From positions 26,402,344-26,466,343 of the forward strand of contig CM018051.1 of the NCBI GenBank assembly GCA_008638375.1: a stretch of DNA of 64,000 nucleotides, written 5' to 3'. This DNA comes from Nyssa sinensis. Taxonomy: Eukaryota > Streptophyta > Magnoliopsida > Cornales > Nyssaceae. Each line of letters opens with the position of its first letter. The stretch's first letter is position 1. Both the position numbers and the translations under genes were made by a program. The notes beneath the pieces are model-generated. The model was not told where the DNA came from. It saw only the letters and a list, made by a program, of their open reading frames with translations, and searched no databases. Of the stretch, positions 26,010 to 37,544 are shown in pieces.

Positions 26010-26085
26010 AGGGCAGGGGAAAGGGAGATATTTTGTGCATAAGTATGTGTATGTGTGTGTGTGTGTGTTTAAGCCTATATATATG
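25580..26085. repeat. Microsatellite cluster: (AT)n, (GT)n, (GA)n
   Basis: TA tract of about 43 bp at 25751-25793, further TA/GT tracts at 25580-25730 and 25846-25905, an (GA)n tract of about 48 bp at 25956-26004, and a GT tract near 26053-26070. The 150-180 aa open frames across it on both strands are repeat translations. Confidence 0.95.
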
Positions 26086-26569
26086 CATGCGTTGCATGCT
26101 TAGAAAGATAGAAAAGAAAAGAAAAAAAACTAAGGAAGAAAAGGAAAAGAAGAGAAGGAAAAAGGAAGCGCAAAAAGGGAGGGAACCGATGCTAAAAGGT
26201 ATGTCTTTTATAAGTTTCCTTCAAATTTTGTTTAGATTTAGAAAGTTAAACATCATATGTATATTCTGTAAATGTATAGATGTCAATTTAGAAGATGAAT
26301 AAGGTCGAACAGACCTAGAAAAATTAAGGAAAACTGCAAACTGCCATAGATGAATGGTGAAAAGTGAACGGTGTTGTTTTGATATTCCTTAAGTGAAACT
26401 GCGTCATTTTAGGGTTATTGTTTTATATTTAAAAGGGCTGAGTAGACTTGTTTGGCTTCAAGGTTTAAAAATCAATTTATTGTTCTGATTTAGACTAAGG
26501 ATATCTTATTCCCATTTTAGCCTCTATCCGCTGTTTGGTCTCAGAATTGATTGAAAGATAAAAAGGGGC

Positions 26570-26652
26570 GCTGCCCCTAGGATTAGAACCACAAACCTTC
26601 AAGCGTGTGGAAACTTATCCCTCACAGGTGGACCACTGTGCCATTGAGGCAT
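26570..26652 (-). other. tRNA-like module, antisense to the host LTR
   Basis: Minus strand: A-box-like CTCAATGGCACAGTGGTCC (26650-26630) and B-box-like GGTTTGTGGTTCTAATCC (26597-26580). It is the relative of 47419-47492 and sits about 1.15 kb into the LTR, further in than the other copies. Confidence 0.55.
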
Positions 26653-28268
26653 GTGTGCCCATATTTTACTGAAAATAATATAAAATCTTATTTTAAATAA
26701 TTAAATAAAATAAATTGAATTAAATATAGTAAATAATTTTGATAACCAAATAAGTCAAATAAATAGTGTATTTTTAATATCTTGGGCATTCTAAAGCCAA
26801 TGGAAGGGTTCGTTTCATGAGACAGGGTCCCAAAAAATTAAGACCAATAAAAGTGCAAAATTGTCATATTACCCCTAGTCATGCCCAAAGCCAAACCAAG
26901 ATTCGTAAAATCCTAAACCTATTTTCTTCGACATTTCGAACTCAACGGTAGAGTTTTTTTTCCCAAATAAGATACCTATAATAGTGATGTGTATAAAATC
27001 GACTAATTTAGGGCATTAGACTATACATAGTATCGAGCTAAGATATGTCTACTGATTTATAGGAACTTCAAAGGGAAAGGAGAAAGTGACTGAATACAGA
27101 GGTAGAACAAACTATTGAAAGGTAAGTAAAACCCGATCTCTTACATGTGATATTCTCAGCCATGGTTATTCCTATTACTGCCATAGTTGTACTCTTATAC
27201 GTACCCAATTCATATTGTTTCCACAATGTATACTTGTTCTATCTTGTGGACATTATTGACTGTTATATCTTGATCATAAATGTTTGTACACTTTGTATCA
27301 TGCCTTGAAAAGCCAACTGACATGTTCTCAATAAAATGATTAATATTCCATTTATGTACACTTCTCATGGAATTATAAATGATCATGATATATTAGGGAT
27401 GTCGGAGTTGTGCTCAGTCACAACATTCATCCGATGATTTTCTAAATTGACAGGACCTACAAGGTCGAAGTCAATGAATGGACATATGGAAAAGATGGTG
27501 TGATACACGCAGTGAGTATTTTGACTAGGGGTATGTCGAGCCCCAAAAGATCGAAGATGTGCCAAGCCCTGAACAGAATGTGCATCATTATGTTTAATAT
27601 CATATCTTTTATTGGATTCACAAGATGGTCATATTATTCCTTATGAATAATCATATGTTAAAAACTTATCCATTGATTTACGATTGATTGGTTACCTATT
27701 GATTGTGGCAGTATATCTATTGTTTTGATAGACCCCCATTGATGATATCATCTTCATTGTATCATTGTTATCCATTACTCAAGACTGGTTATTGTGATCT
27801 CTATTGTCTTGATTGGCCATTATGGCATTTTACCTCTTATTGGCAATTGTAGCATTTCATTCTATGACTGGCTATCATGTTTCACATCTTTGTTTATCTT
27901 AGATTATGTTTTTTCTATATTGACCTTGACCAATGGCAGAGATGAGAATCTACGTACTGAGCATTGTTAGCTCATTCAGACTAACTTATTATTTCAGGAA
28001 GGGACGCTGTGAATAAGCAGTAGGAGCTTAAGAGCATAAGAGAGCATTTTGGAAAATGTAATAAAGATGATGTTACAGTTCTCCCATGTATTCACCACCC
28101 AAGGGTGATGTAATGTTGGTTCCCATTTGATATATGTAGAAACTTATTATGACTATTTAAGACTTCCGCTATTTAACAATTTAAGTTTTTATATTACACA
28201 TTGTTATCACTAATACAGTCAAAGGAAATAGTAGGGTCGGCCCCGCGATCCCCAATCCGCATAGGGTG

Positions 28269-31200
28269 TGTAATATCCCGACCCGGGATATAGCATGTAC
28301 ACCGGGCTGGACCGGGCTATAAATGTAATTCCGAATTATAAGCCGTGAAATGATATAAATAAAAGTGGATGCGTAATGGACTGTATTGTTTAATTACGAT
28401 GCATAGGTACGAGAGGCAAACAATCACGGGTGTCCGGGTGCCGTTGCACCGGAAGCCGAGTTTACTGAAAAACGTGCAAGTGAATGTCGACGCATAAATT
28501 TTTATTGTAAATCTAAATGATGATGAATATCATATATATATATATATATATATATACGGTTGGATGATATATATATATATATATATTATAATACAATATT
28601 ATTTATATATGTATATATGTGTATACGGTTGCATATATATATATATATATATAATAGGTATGTAAAGTGGGCCTTGCATGATGAGGAGGTGGCAAAGCCA
28701 CCGAGTGGGAAATCAGCAAGAGAGGATTAGGGTGCAACGTGTGAGGAGGAGAGAGAGAGAGAGAGAGAAAGCTATGTGTGTGAGGTGTCTTGTGTGCATG
28801 TGTGTGCTGCCACCGTGGCTACAAGTGGCAAGGGCCACCGACTGGGGGGGTCGGTTAAGGGGAGAAGAAGGGAGAGAGATTGGTTCAGAAACAGAAAGGT
28901 GGGAGAGTCACAGTGAGCTCAAAATCTGAAACCCAGGTAATTGATTTCAGTTCTGTTATTTTGATTTAAAGCATAAAGCTTATATATGATTATAGGATCT
29001 AAACAAGCATGAAATATGGATTATTTTGCAAAAAGAATCAGGTTAAAAGGTTGAGAAACCATAGAGAAATTTGGAGTTGCAGGTTATAGGGAATAATCGG
29101 CCATGTGGTATTTTATGTATCAAACCTTGTTTAAAGTTTGTAGAAACAACCTATACTAGTGCAGAAAAACACTAGGAGAAATTTAGAGTCAAAACCGTGC
29201 TTAGAACACCATGGAAATGAAAAATGTCACTTGGCCGGAAAGTCGGCCGGAGACATTTAGGCCCTATTTCGTGAAGGTTTGGAGGGCTTCAATGGAAACC
29301 GAGGGTGGATTCGAGATCCTTGAAGTGAAGGGAATAAAACTGCATTGAAAATGGGTTTAAAAACCATCGGAAAGTGGTTGCCGTCACCGGAGAAGGTGAC
29401 GGAACCCTACTGTTTGCTCACCGGAGCTTTGGGGGAGATGACCGAAAAAGCGTGGGGGGTTATCGGGTTAAGTCTAGACGGATCCGGGTTCGGATCGGGT
29501 CGATACCCGACCGGATATGAATGGGGCATGATACTGTGTCGTTTTGGGTTTTGAATTTAAATGGGTTTTGGGCTGTTTGGTTGCAGGGACAATAAATAGA
29601 GATGGGGTTTGGGGGTTATCCAAACCATGGATAAGGTGGTTAGGGTGGATATGTTAATCCGGTTCTCTAAATTTAACTGAACCGTTTGGTTCAGTGAAGA
29701 ACCGAACCGGTTAGGGTTTCTAGTCAGTGAACCCAATGGTTCAGACCGCAACTCTGGCTATTTACATTTTAACCCCAAAAGTTATAGATAATTCCACTAA
29801 GGCCCAACAGAGAAATGTTAATTTTACAAAAATACCCCTGACTCAAAAGTGGGTCAAACGAGGTCCAAATAGGGCAAATGAATAGTCAATTTTTATTATC
29901 TCGGATGCTCTGAGTCCAATGGTGAGGTCCGTTTCACGAGACGGAGTCCCGAAAAGTTACGACTTGTAAAAATGACCAAAATACCCCTGCTTCATAGGTG
30001 AGTCAAATGGACTCCGATTGAATTAAATAATTAGTGAATTTTTATTATTCTGAACCTTCCGAATCTATTGGTAATGTCAAAATTATGAAAAGAGGTTCCG
30101 AGAACATCGGACATATAAAAGTCTAAATAAATATTAGAAATACTGATCATAGCAAGGCATAGAATGGGTGAATAGAAATTATTCTAAAACGCATTTACTG
30201 ATATATAGGGAACGCGACAGGAAAGAGGCAAACCGCATGAGACTGATTTAGGAGGAATGCATGATTAGAGGTAAGTAGATACCCTTTCTCTTCCATGTGG
30301 TGTTATCAAGCCAAGTTCATTCTTTTACTGCCAAACTTGTACTCCTGAGCGTATCTGATGTTATTGTCTCCACAACGTGATATTGTTCTATCTGGTGGAC
30401 ATTGATTTATTGTTGTACCATTGTTATCATGTTGAACCGTGCTTTAAATTGCCTATTGTTATGTTTCCATTGAATTGATGATATTCCATTTTTATATACT
30501 CCTATGGAATCATTTATGATCATGAAATGTTTATGTATACTGGATTTGTGCTCAGTCACAATATCCATCCGATGCTTTTAAATACACTGAAGACCTTCGG
30601 GTCGAGTCCGTGAACGGACATATGGCCATACACTGGAATGCACTGAAGGGGGTAAACCGGGCCCCCAAAGACCGAGGGCATATCAAGCCCTGACACAGAA
30701 CGAAAGCATCTCTTATACGATTGTTCAACTAAAATTGTTGAATTACATTGTTCTTATGATTATCTTGTATTGCGAGATATTCCTTTATTGATTTATTGAG
30801 ATCAATTATAATGGCAGTACTTTCTTGTTATTGTATTATCGTTGAGAGTTCCAGGACATTGTTATGCTATTCCTACTGATTACACATTGTGATCCCACTG
30901 TTCATTTGCCACTGTTCACATGTTAAGAGTTTCATGTTGATGTGATGTCCCTTACTCCTAATTGTACATTGTGTTCTATTGTTTATTGGCCTTTATGGCA
31001 ACTGTGCCCATTGGCTATCATAGCATCTTATTTTTATGATTGGCTATCATATCCTTATTCTTGGATTCATATTCTTTTATGATCCTCGATACCAGTGTCG
31101 GAGATCTGTATTTACTTGCTGGGCTCTTGTAGCTCATTCCACCCTCCTCACCCCAATTTCAGGTACTGATGCCGCGAGACCCCGGTAGGAGTCTAAAGAC

Positions 31201-31490
31201 ATAGAAGGACGTTTGAGAAAATGCATCAGTTTATGTTTTAGTTCTCCCATGTATTCACCACCCTCGGGTGCTGGTCATGTTTGGTTCTTATTTTATTTAT
31301 GTAGAACCATATTATGTATTGTAAAGACTTTCACTAACATTGTGTATTGAAAAGACTTCCGCTGTTATTGTTTTGAGGTTTTAGTACTGTGCACATTAGT
31401 ATTATGATACAGGAATGGAAAAAGTAGGGACGGCCTTCGGGTCGGCCCCGCGACACGAGATCCGCATAGGGTGGGTTTCGGGTCGTGACA
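28269..31490 (+). mobile_element. Solo LTR, 3222 bp, target-site duplication GGGTG
   Basis: It starts TGTAATATCCCGACCCGG and ends GGGTTTCGGGTCGTGACA; flanks 28264-28268 and 31491-31495 are both GGGTG. It is inserted in the conserved terminus of the 25414-31512 LTR. Landmarks: TA runs 28520-28655, GA run near 28749, hairpin 29381-29402, GGTCGATACCCGACCGG near 29498, GTGCTCAGTCACAATATC near 30548, GTTCTCCCATGTATTCACCA near 31240. Clean ends and flanks suggest a young insertion. Frames at 28678-28929 and 29345-29554 have no recognisable domain. Confidence 0.95.
29381..29402. repeat. Perfect 8-bp inverted repeat (hairpin) in LTR
   Basis: CCGTCACC, loop GGAGAA, GGTGACGG. It is equivalent in position to 18251-18276 in the other 3.2-kb LTR. 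Confidence 0.85.
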
Positions 31491-31517
31491 GGGTGGGTTT
31501 CAGGTCATGACAAAGTT

Positions 31518-31580
31518 GGCTATTCTTTTTTGTATAGGATTCTCCCTCATTTTTTGGTCTTGGGTTCAAGTCTTTTGGCC
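31518..31580 (+). other. 3' half of a tRNA-like module split by the AAGTT insertion
   Basis: The B-box-like GGTCTTGGGTTCAAGTC is at 31556-31572. The matching A-box half, GTTGCAGCCAAGTT, lies at 25400-25413 on the other side of the inserted LTR, continuing here as GGCTATTC. Confidence 0.6.
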
Positions 31581-32116
31581 TTATTTTCTCTCTTTTTCTC
31601 TTTTTATGCATTGTTTGGCATTTTGGGTGTGTTTCTTGAATTTTTTAAATTGCATTTCAATTGCTATAAAATCTCTTGGTATTCTCGCCGTATTTTTAAT
31701 TTTTGCACGCTTCATCTATACATTATAAGTCTTGTTTTGGTATTTTTATTGTCACTTAATTATACCGAAAGTCTATTATATTTCTTAAAAAATTCTTTAT
31801 TAAATTTGCTTTGTTCACGTATCGCGTTAACTTCGCTCAAGTGCACTTCGTGCACTAATTTCCCTTATTTACTCGGGTGTTAATCCTCGATTAACAATAG
31901 TCGTAACTTCCATCAAATCATGACCCTCGGCATTAAATCGCATTCTCACATCGGTCGTCTCTAATTTAGAATTAATTATTTTCATCATTTATTCCTTTGC
32001 TTCCATATTTTAGGTTGCTAGTCATATCTAGCATTGTCCATAGTTATTAAGAAAATTAACTTATGATAATTGTCATTATCATTAATTGCTTTGCTTAATT
32101 GGGTCGAGATGTTACA

Positions 32117-32221
32117 AAACACGTGCAATGAATCTGAGGAAGGATTTGCAACCAAAAATAAATTAAAAAGGAAGTGGAATCGTGTAAATCAATCAAGGAC
32201 TCTGTCTTTAATGAAGACTGA
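32117..32221. other. Spacer between two LTRs
   Basis: About 105 bp between an LTR start on the minus strand (32116) and an LTR start on the plus strand (32222). It does not resemble the LTR ends; it may be older host DNA. No gene signal. Confidence 0.4.
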
Positions 32222-34450
32222 TGTAATACCCCTACCAAATTAACAAATAATTAGTGTCGATTAAAAAGACGTTAATGTCATTAGTGTAAGATTATACTGT
32301 GTTAAGTATTAAGAGATAATACTTCCTAAAATTATAAAAAAATGACACATGTTATGACAAGAAGACAAAAGTCAAAAGAATAGTACTGGTGAAATAAAAT
32401 AATGTTAACTAGCAATCAAAAATTAATAAATGAAAATTTATTAAAGAAGATTAAATGCGACGTGGTTAAAAAAAAAAAAAAAAAAAAGAAGAATAAGGAG
32501 CAAAATGCTCCTACAAAGTCTTGAACCTAAGACCAAGAAAAACAAGGACTTATACCAAAAAGATTAGCCACTGTGCTACAAGCACTTTTGCGCTATATTA
32601 GCCACATGATATATATACAACCCATAAAATATGTAGGAAATTCAGGAAAAAAAAAAGACATGTGGCAACACCCCATTGCACCAAGCATCCAGCCAATTAG
32701 ATGACATACACAAACTGCATGATATGGACACTTAGATTTGAGTGTATAAGGGGGGTATTCAGACCATGCGTAAAGCTGTGTTTCAGATCATGTGTGCTGT
32801 AGCTAGAGAGAGAAAGAGAAGGAAGAAGAAAAAGAAAAAGAGGAAGAGGGAAGGGACTAAGCCTTATATATGCATGTTTGGGGTTTAAGGAAGGTTCAAA
32901 ATCAAACCAAGGAGAGAGAAGCATCACGGTTCAAGGTAAACACTCAAAAACTAAACTTTCTCTCTCTAAGAAAATTTTACTGGTAACATGTTATTAATGG
33001 AATTAGAATGCATGCATTGCCCTTATTGATGTTGTACGGGGTTTGGGAGTGAAAGTGAAGCTTGATAAGGCTTAAAATAGTGAAGATCACGAAACCGCCA
33101 TTGGTGACCTTAGAATCTTGGTCTAAACCATACTTGAGCTAAACTCAGTTTTGTGATCGAAGATCAAAACTAGATTGAAAATAAAACATAATGCAAAAAG
33201 AATTAGGTCATTTAGCTCAAAAATAAGCATTTTATAGGCAGTTGTAAGTCAAGAATAATCAAACTCGACCGAACTTTATGGCTTGATTTAATCCAAGAAA
33301 TCAATGCCAAAATGAAGCTAGCATGCCCAACTACCATTTGGAATTGGAAAGGAGTTGAAACAATGTTAAGAAATCCATAAAATAAGAAATAAGGTGGTCA
33401 TCGAAAAACTAGGTAAAGGCCATTCCGGCCACCACAATGAGATTCAAGGGGCAAAAATGCTTCCTAAAATCTCTAAAACATGTCTAAAAGAGTTTAGGAA
33501 CAAAAAATAGTCAAAACAGTGGAAGAAAATGGGTTTTGAAACTAAAACTTTTTCTAGAAGCTGGCGACTGGCATTAGAGATGGTGGGACTATCCACGAGC
33601 GGGTCGAATCGGGTCGAGTCCTGACCCGCGCTAAAAAAATGGATCCAAATAAGTGGAACGGCGTTATTTTGAACCCTTAAAGAATAAAAATAATAATAAA
33701 AGGGCTGACGTAAGCATGACTTAGTAAACCGGACTGAATCATTTGGTTCTTAACTAAATTGAACCGGTTCACTTGCAAAGAGACTGAACCGATTGGTTTA
33801 AGTTAAATGATTTTCTAAAATTACGTTCTGACGCCTAGACTTTTCTAAAATTATGAATTGAACCCCCAACTTCTGTTTAATTACAAATTGACCTAGAAAA
33901 ATAATTAAAAAAATATTTTTAAATCCAAATTAATTATGAAAATTTACCAAAATACTTTTAAGCCAAACATTGGCTAAATAAAGGCAAATTAAAATGCACA
34001 AATAGTCTAACACAACATTTTTGGGCATTTCAGACTCGACGGCGGAGTCCGATTTATGAAATAAGAACCCAAAAAATACGAACGGGAAAATTAGAATATT
34101 TCTAATTGTGTCCTAGTGATTAATTTAGCTATTAATTGAACTCCGATGACCTTGAAAATACCTATATTAATATTTTTGGATATTTTGGACCCAATGGTAT
34201 TTCACAAAACGAAGTCCCAAAAATATAGACACGTGAAATGTAGGATTACAAAAATGCCCATAGGCTTAAAAAGAGTTATGAACACGTAAAGTAAGATCTA
34301 GAAAAGCCTAAACTGATTATCTTTGACACACCAGACCTAACGGTGATGCCCTTTTAAGAAAAATAAGACCATGTAACAAACCAAAAAATGACGAATATGT
34401 CCTTACGACTAATGAAGTTACCAGAAAAGTATAGATGAAATTAAAAGACG
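32222..34450 (+). mobile_element. Truncated 5' LTR of a Tekay/Del-like element
   Basis: It starts TGTAATACCCCTACC (left flank ACTGA). It carries a poly-A tract (32470-32487), a tRNA-like module (32516-32581), (AG)-rich DNA near 32805, and the CAGACTCGACGGCGGAGTCC block near 34032. LTR homology (as in 52320-52345) stops near 34450, where integrase coding sequence begins, so the LTR end, primer site, gag, protease, reverse transcriptase and RNase H are all deleted. Confidence 0.75.
32516..32581 (-). other. tRNA-like module, antisense to the host LTR
   Basis: Minus strand: A-box-like TGTAGCACAGTGGCTAATC and B-box-like GGTCTTAGGTTCAAGAC about 40 nt later. Confidence 0.6.
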
Positions 34451-34451
34451 T

Positions 34452-35630
34452 ATGTCTGAAATGGTTACTGGCGGTCAGGCATAAAAAGGGACATAGATGA
34501 GTTTATAGCACGATGTATTAAATGTCTGCAAGTCAAAGTCGAACATTAAAAGCCAAGTGGACTTCTACAATCGCTTCCAATACCCGAGTGGAAATAGGAG
34601 CATATCACCATGGATTTTGTGTTAGGGTTGCCTAGGACACCGTAAGGAAGTGATTCTATATGGGTGATTGTAAATAGATTGAAAAAGACAGCGTACTTCC
34701 TTGCAACCAAGACGACTCAGACACTGGATTGATTGGTAGCGCTCTATATCCGAGAGATTGTCTGATTATATGGAGTCCTAGTTTCTATAGTGTCAGATCG
34801 AGACCCGAGATTCGTGTCCCTATTCTAGAGGAGCTGACAAAAAGCAATGGGCATGGAACTCAAACTCAGTACCGCCTACCACCTAGAAACTCATGGACAG
34901 TCTCAAAAAACAATTCAGACTTTGGAGGATATGCTACAATTTTGTGTCATGAACTTCAAAGGAAGTTGAAAGGAACAGCTACCGCTGGTGGAGTTCACAT
35001 ACAACAATAGCTATCAATCCAGTATTCGTATGGCACCATATGAGGCACTGTATTGGAGGAAGTGCCAATTTTCTTTATGATGGATAGAGGTAGGGGAAAG
35101 AAAGTTGTTTAGCCCAGAAATAGTAAAATAGACGATAACAAAGATCCAGCTGATCAAACAATGGTTATTGGCAACTCAAAGCTGCCAAAAGAGTTAAGCC
35201 AACGTCCGAAGAAGGGAGTTGGAATTTGAAGTGGGCAATTTTGTGTTTCTAAAAGTGTCGCCTATGAAGGGTGTAGTGGGATTTGGGAAGAAAGGGAAGC
35301 TTGGACCTTGCTACATCAGACTATTTGAGGTGATAGAACAAGTCGAGCCGGTGGCGTACCAACTTGCCCTACCATCAGAGTTCGCGTATGTACAAAATGT
35401 CTTCTATGTTTCTATGCTGAGGAAGTGCTTGCACAATCCAGACCAAGTGGTTGAGCACGAGCCCTTGGATGTCCAAGAGGATCTGACATATGTTGAGCAA
35501 CCAGTACATATCTTGGATCACCGGGAGCAAGTTTTGCGAAACAAGACTATTCCGCTAGTGAAAGTGCTATGGAGGAATCACCAAATCGAGGAAGCCACTT
35601 AGAAACAAGAGGATGAGAATCGTGCCAAGT
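34452..35630 (+). pseudogene. Integrase and chromodomain remnant (Ty3/gypsy, Tekay/Del-like)
   Basis: This is the pol C-terminus of a chromodomain-bearing gypsy element. Read with frame changes it gives the end of the zinc-binding region (ARCIKC), the first catalytic Asp context (ITMDFVLGLP, near 34610), the second (VSDRDPRF, near 34795), then GQSQKTIQTLED where the family has Ser-Glu-Arg, so the third catalytic acid (Glu) is Gln. The uninterrupted part (35219-35602) holds the integrase C-terminal FLKVSPMKG motif and the chromodomain-like tail (QVLRNKTIPLVKVLWRNHQ). In-frame stops occur at least five times (after VEH, WK, TP, LD and IV). The integrase would join element cDNA to chromatin, but this copy cannot be functional. 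Confidence 0.88.
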
Positions 35631-35684
35631 ACCCATAACTTTTTACAATATGAAGTACATCAAGTTTGGGGACCAAACTTTCCT

Positions 35685-35697
35685 AAGAGGGGGAGAA
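35685..35697 (+). promoter_or_regulatory. Polypurine tract
   Basis: AAGAGGGGGAGAA directly abuts the 3' LTR start (TGTAATATCC at 35698), the expected plus-strand primer site of an LTR retrotransposon. The minus element at 58185 has the equivalent tract. Confidence 0.9.
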
Positions 35698-36110
35698 TGT
35701 AATATCCCGACCCAATTAGGCAAAGTAAATTATTGTAATGACGTTTTTATGGGTTTAATTATATATTAACCTAGTCGACATTTTAAATTGGAACTAGTAG
35801 GCCGTAAATGTTTAAATTAGTGCACGAAGGAAAATTAGACAAGATATAGTGAGGCATATATAAATCAAATATTTAATCAAATTTTTTGATAAATACGGAC
35901 TATTCTTGGTCAAATAAAATGTGATATAAAATGTCAAAAAAAATATAAATGACGTAAAAATTTAGCACACAACAATTAAAAAGCAAGGCGAGAATGCAAA
36001 TGGATCTTTAACGTAATTAAGACACAACTTAAAAAATCTAACGAATGATGCCCAAAATGCCAAATGATGCATAAGAAGAATAAAAGAGTAAAAATAAGGC
36101 AAAAAGGGAG

Positions 36111-36184
36111 ACCAAGGGATTTGATCCCTTGACCAAAACTTTAGCAAAGACTTATGCCCAAAAAGTAAGCCAACTTGGCTACAA
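36111..36184 (-). other. tRNA-like module, antisense to the host LTR
   Basis: Minus strand: A-box-like TGTAGCCAAGTTGGCTTAC and B-box GGTCAAGGGATCAAATCCC, with a T-arm-like AAGGGATCAAATCCCTT stem. Confidence 0.62.
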
Positions 36185-36473
36185 CACTTTTGTGTTATAT
36201 GTCTCACCCAAAATGTATATATGCCATATCAAACTCCCAAATCTAAATACTCAAATTTGAGGTGGCAACACCCTATTGGACTACCTCCCTCCCCCACCAA
36301 TTAAAACACATGCAGACTATATACATATATATATATATACCTAAACTATATAACTATAGGTGAAATGAATGCATAAGAGGGGGATTGCATGTGGGATTGA
36401 AAGTGATTGAGTGTGCTATGTGTATATAGGAGTGTGTTATGTGTCATGCAAGTCATACTTTCAGTGTGCGTAT

Positions 36474-36528
<55 letters not shown>

Positions 36529-36562
36529 GTGAGTGAAGGAAGAAGAAGAAGAAGAAGAAGAG
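36474..36562. repeat. (GA)n and (GAA)n microsatellites
   Basis: GA tract at 36474-36525 (one AAA break near 36482), then GAA triplets at 36537-36562. The S/L-rich open frame on the minus strand comes from this tract. Confidence 0.93.
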
Positions 36563-37544
36563 GAGAAGAAGTAGGAACGCTGGCATGCAAGCTTAAAGCT
36601 GCATTGAGGTTCCAATAGCTTGAGGCCAAAGAGGAGAGGTCACCATTGGAAGGTACACAAACCTCAAAATTTTGATTTTTTTTTTCATTGAGTAAAATAG
36701 CATTGTTTGGGCTGTTTGATGATTTTTAGTAACATGCATGGTGTTTTTAAGTTGCCTAGATGATAAAAATGGGTCCGAGAGATCCCAGAACCATGCATGC
36801 AAAGCCTAGCCGCCATTATTGAAGTTTAAAGAAACTTGGTTTTCTCAAATAATATCAAACTAAAAACTTAGAACAGGGCCTTAATCTAGGTTGGAACTAG
36901 ATCACAAAGCAAGTTAAACCAACTAATTTGGATAAAAAATGAAGCAAAAATAATAGGTTACAATGGAAGGGGATAAAATTGAAACCATGGGTTTCGATCA
37001 GTTTTGTGTAGTTTGAAGAACGGAAAAATGTTCCCCAAGGCCTTAGAAAACTATAGGAAGAAATCGTGAGTCAAAACAGTGGCCAAAACTCATTGAAATA
37101 GGAAACAAATAGGTCACCGAAAAGTCGTGGCTCGTCGAAGCCCGACCTGTAAGTCCCTTTTTCAAACACTCAGGCTTATCAATTTCGGAAACTAAAACCC
37201 TAAGTGAGATCCTCATATAATGTAGCTTTTAACCCCGTTGAGAATATCTTTAAATCCCACCAGCGATAGTCGTCGGTACTGGAGAAGACACCGGCAGCCT
37301 CATCGGAGAAGAAGAGTAGTGGTTGGGTCGGGTACGGGTCGGAACCTGCCCAACCTCACAAAAGGATTTATTAGAACGGTGTCGTTTGGAAGTTTGGTTT
37401 TTAAAATTTAAAATGGTGTAGGACTGTTTGGCTATGCATATAACAAATTCATTTTAGTTAACCCTATTTTGAACAGGGATATGCCATCCACGTTTGAGGC
37501 CTATCCGCTATTTGGTTTTGAAAAAAAAAAAAACAAAGAACATA

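Larger units (their letters stand above)
25414..31512 (+). mobile_element. Solo LTR, 2872 bp net, target-site duplication AAGTT, hosting a second solo LTR
   Basis: It starts TGTAATACCCTAACCC and ends GGGTGGGTTTCAGGTCATGA then CA at 31512. AAGTT flanks both sides (25409-25413, 31513-31517). It is interrupted by 28269-31490 only about 22 bp before its own end. Landmarks: microsatellite cluster 25580-26080, tRNA-like module 26570-26652, TTGTGCTCAGTCACAACATT near 27409, TTCTCCCATGTATTCACCAC near 28079. Confidence 0.92.
12105..32116 (-). mobile_element. 5' LTR (~4.36 kb net) of a minus-strand gypsy element, split by three nested insertions
   Basis: Segments 12105-13054, 20768-22051, 23891-25413 and 31518-32116 read as one minus-strand LTR. 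Each junction is explained by an inserted LTR with a duplicated 5-bp target (AAACC; GGTTA/GGTTG; AAGTT), and the sequence on the two sides joins in register with uninterrupted relatives. The LTR starts at 32116 (TGTAACATCTCGACCC on minus) and ends at 12105, where the terminal base is mutated (CG for CA), next to the primer-binding site. Right flank is AAACA; the other target copy is lost with the internal region. Confidence 0.75.
35698..37520 (+). mobile_element. 3' LTR, truncated
   Basis: It begins TGTAATATCCCGACCC immediately after the polypurine tract. It carries a tRNA-like module (36111-36184), TA run, (GA)n (36474-36525) and (GAA)n tracts. Homology to LTRs (TATCCGCTATTTGG, as at 26525) ends near 37520, followed by a poly-A run and Tat/Ogre-like protease sequence. 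Confidence 0.82.

Noticed and set aside
25317..26302. Overlapping 96-176 aa open frames on both strands
   Set aside because: They are translations of (TA)n, (GT)n and (GA)n tracts (Y/I/H/T- or S/L- or E/R-rich) with no domain.
34729..35010. 93-aa plus-strand frame
   Set aside because: It is an off-frame reading of the integrase; the correct frame gives VSDRDPRF and IQTLEDML.
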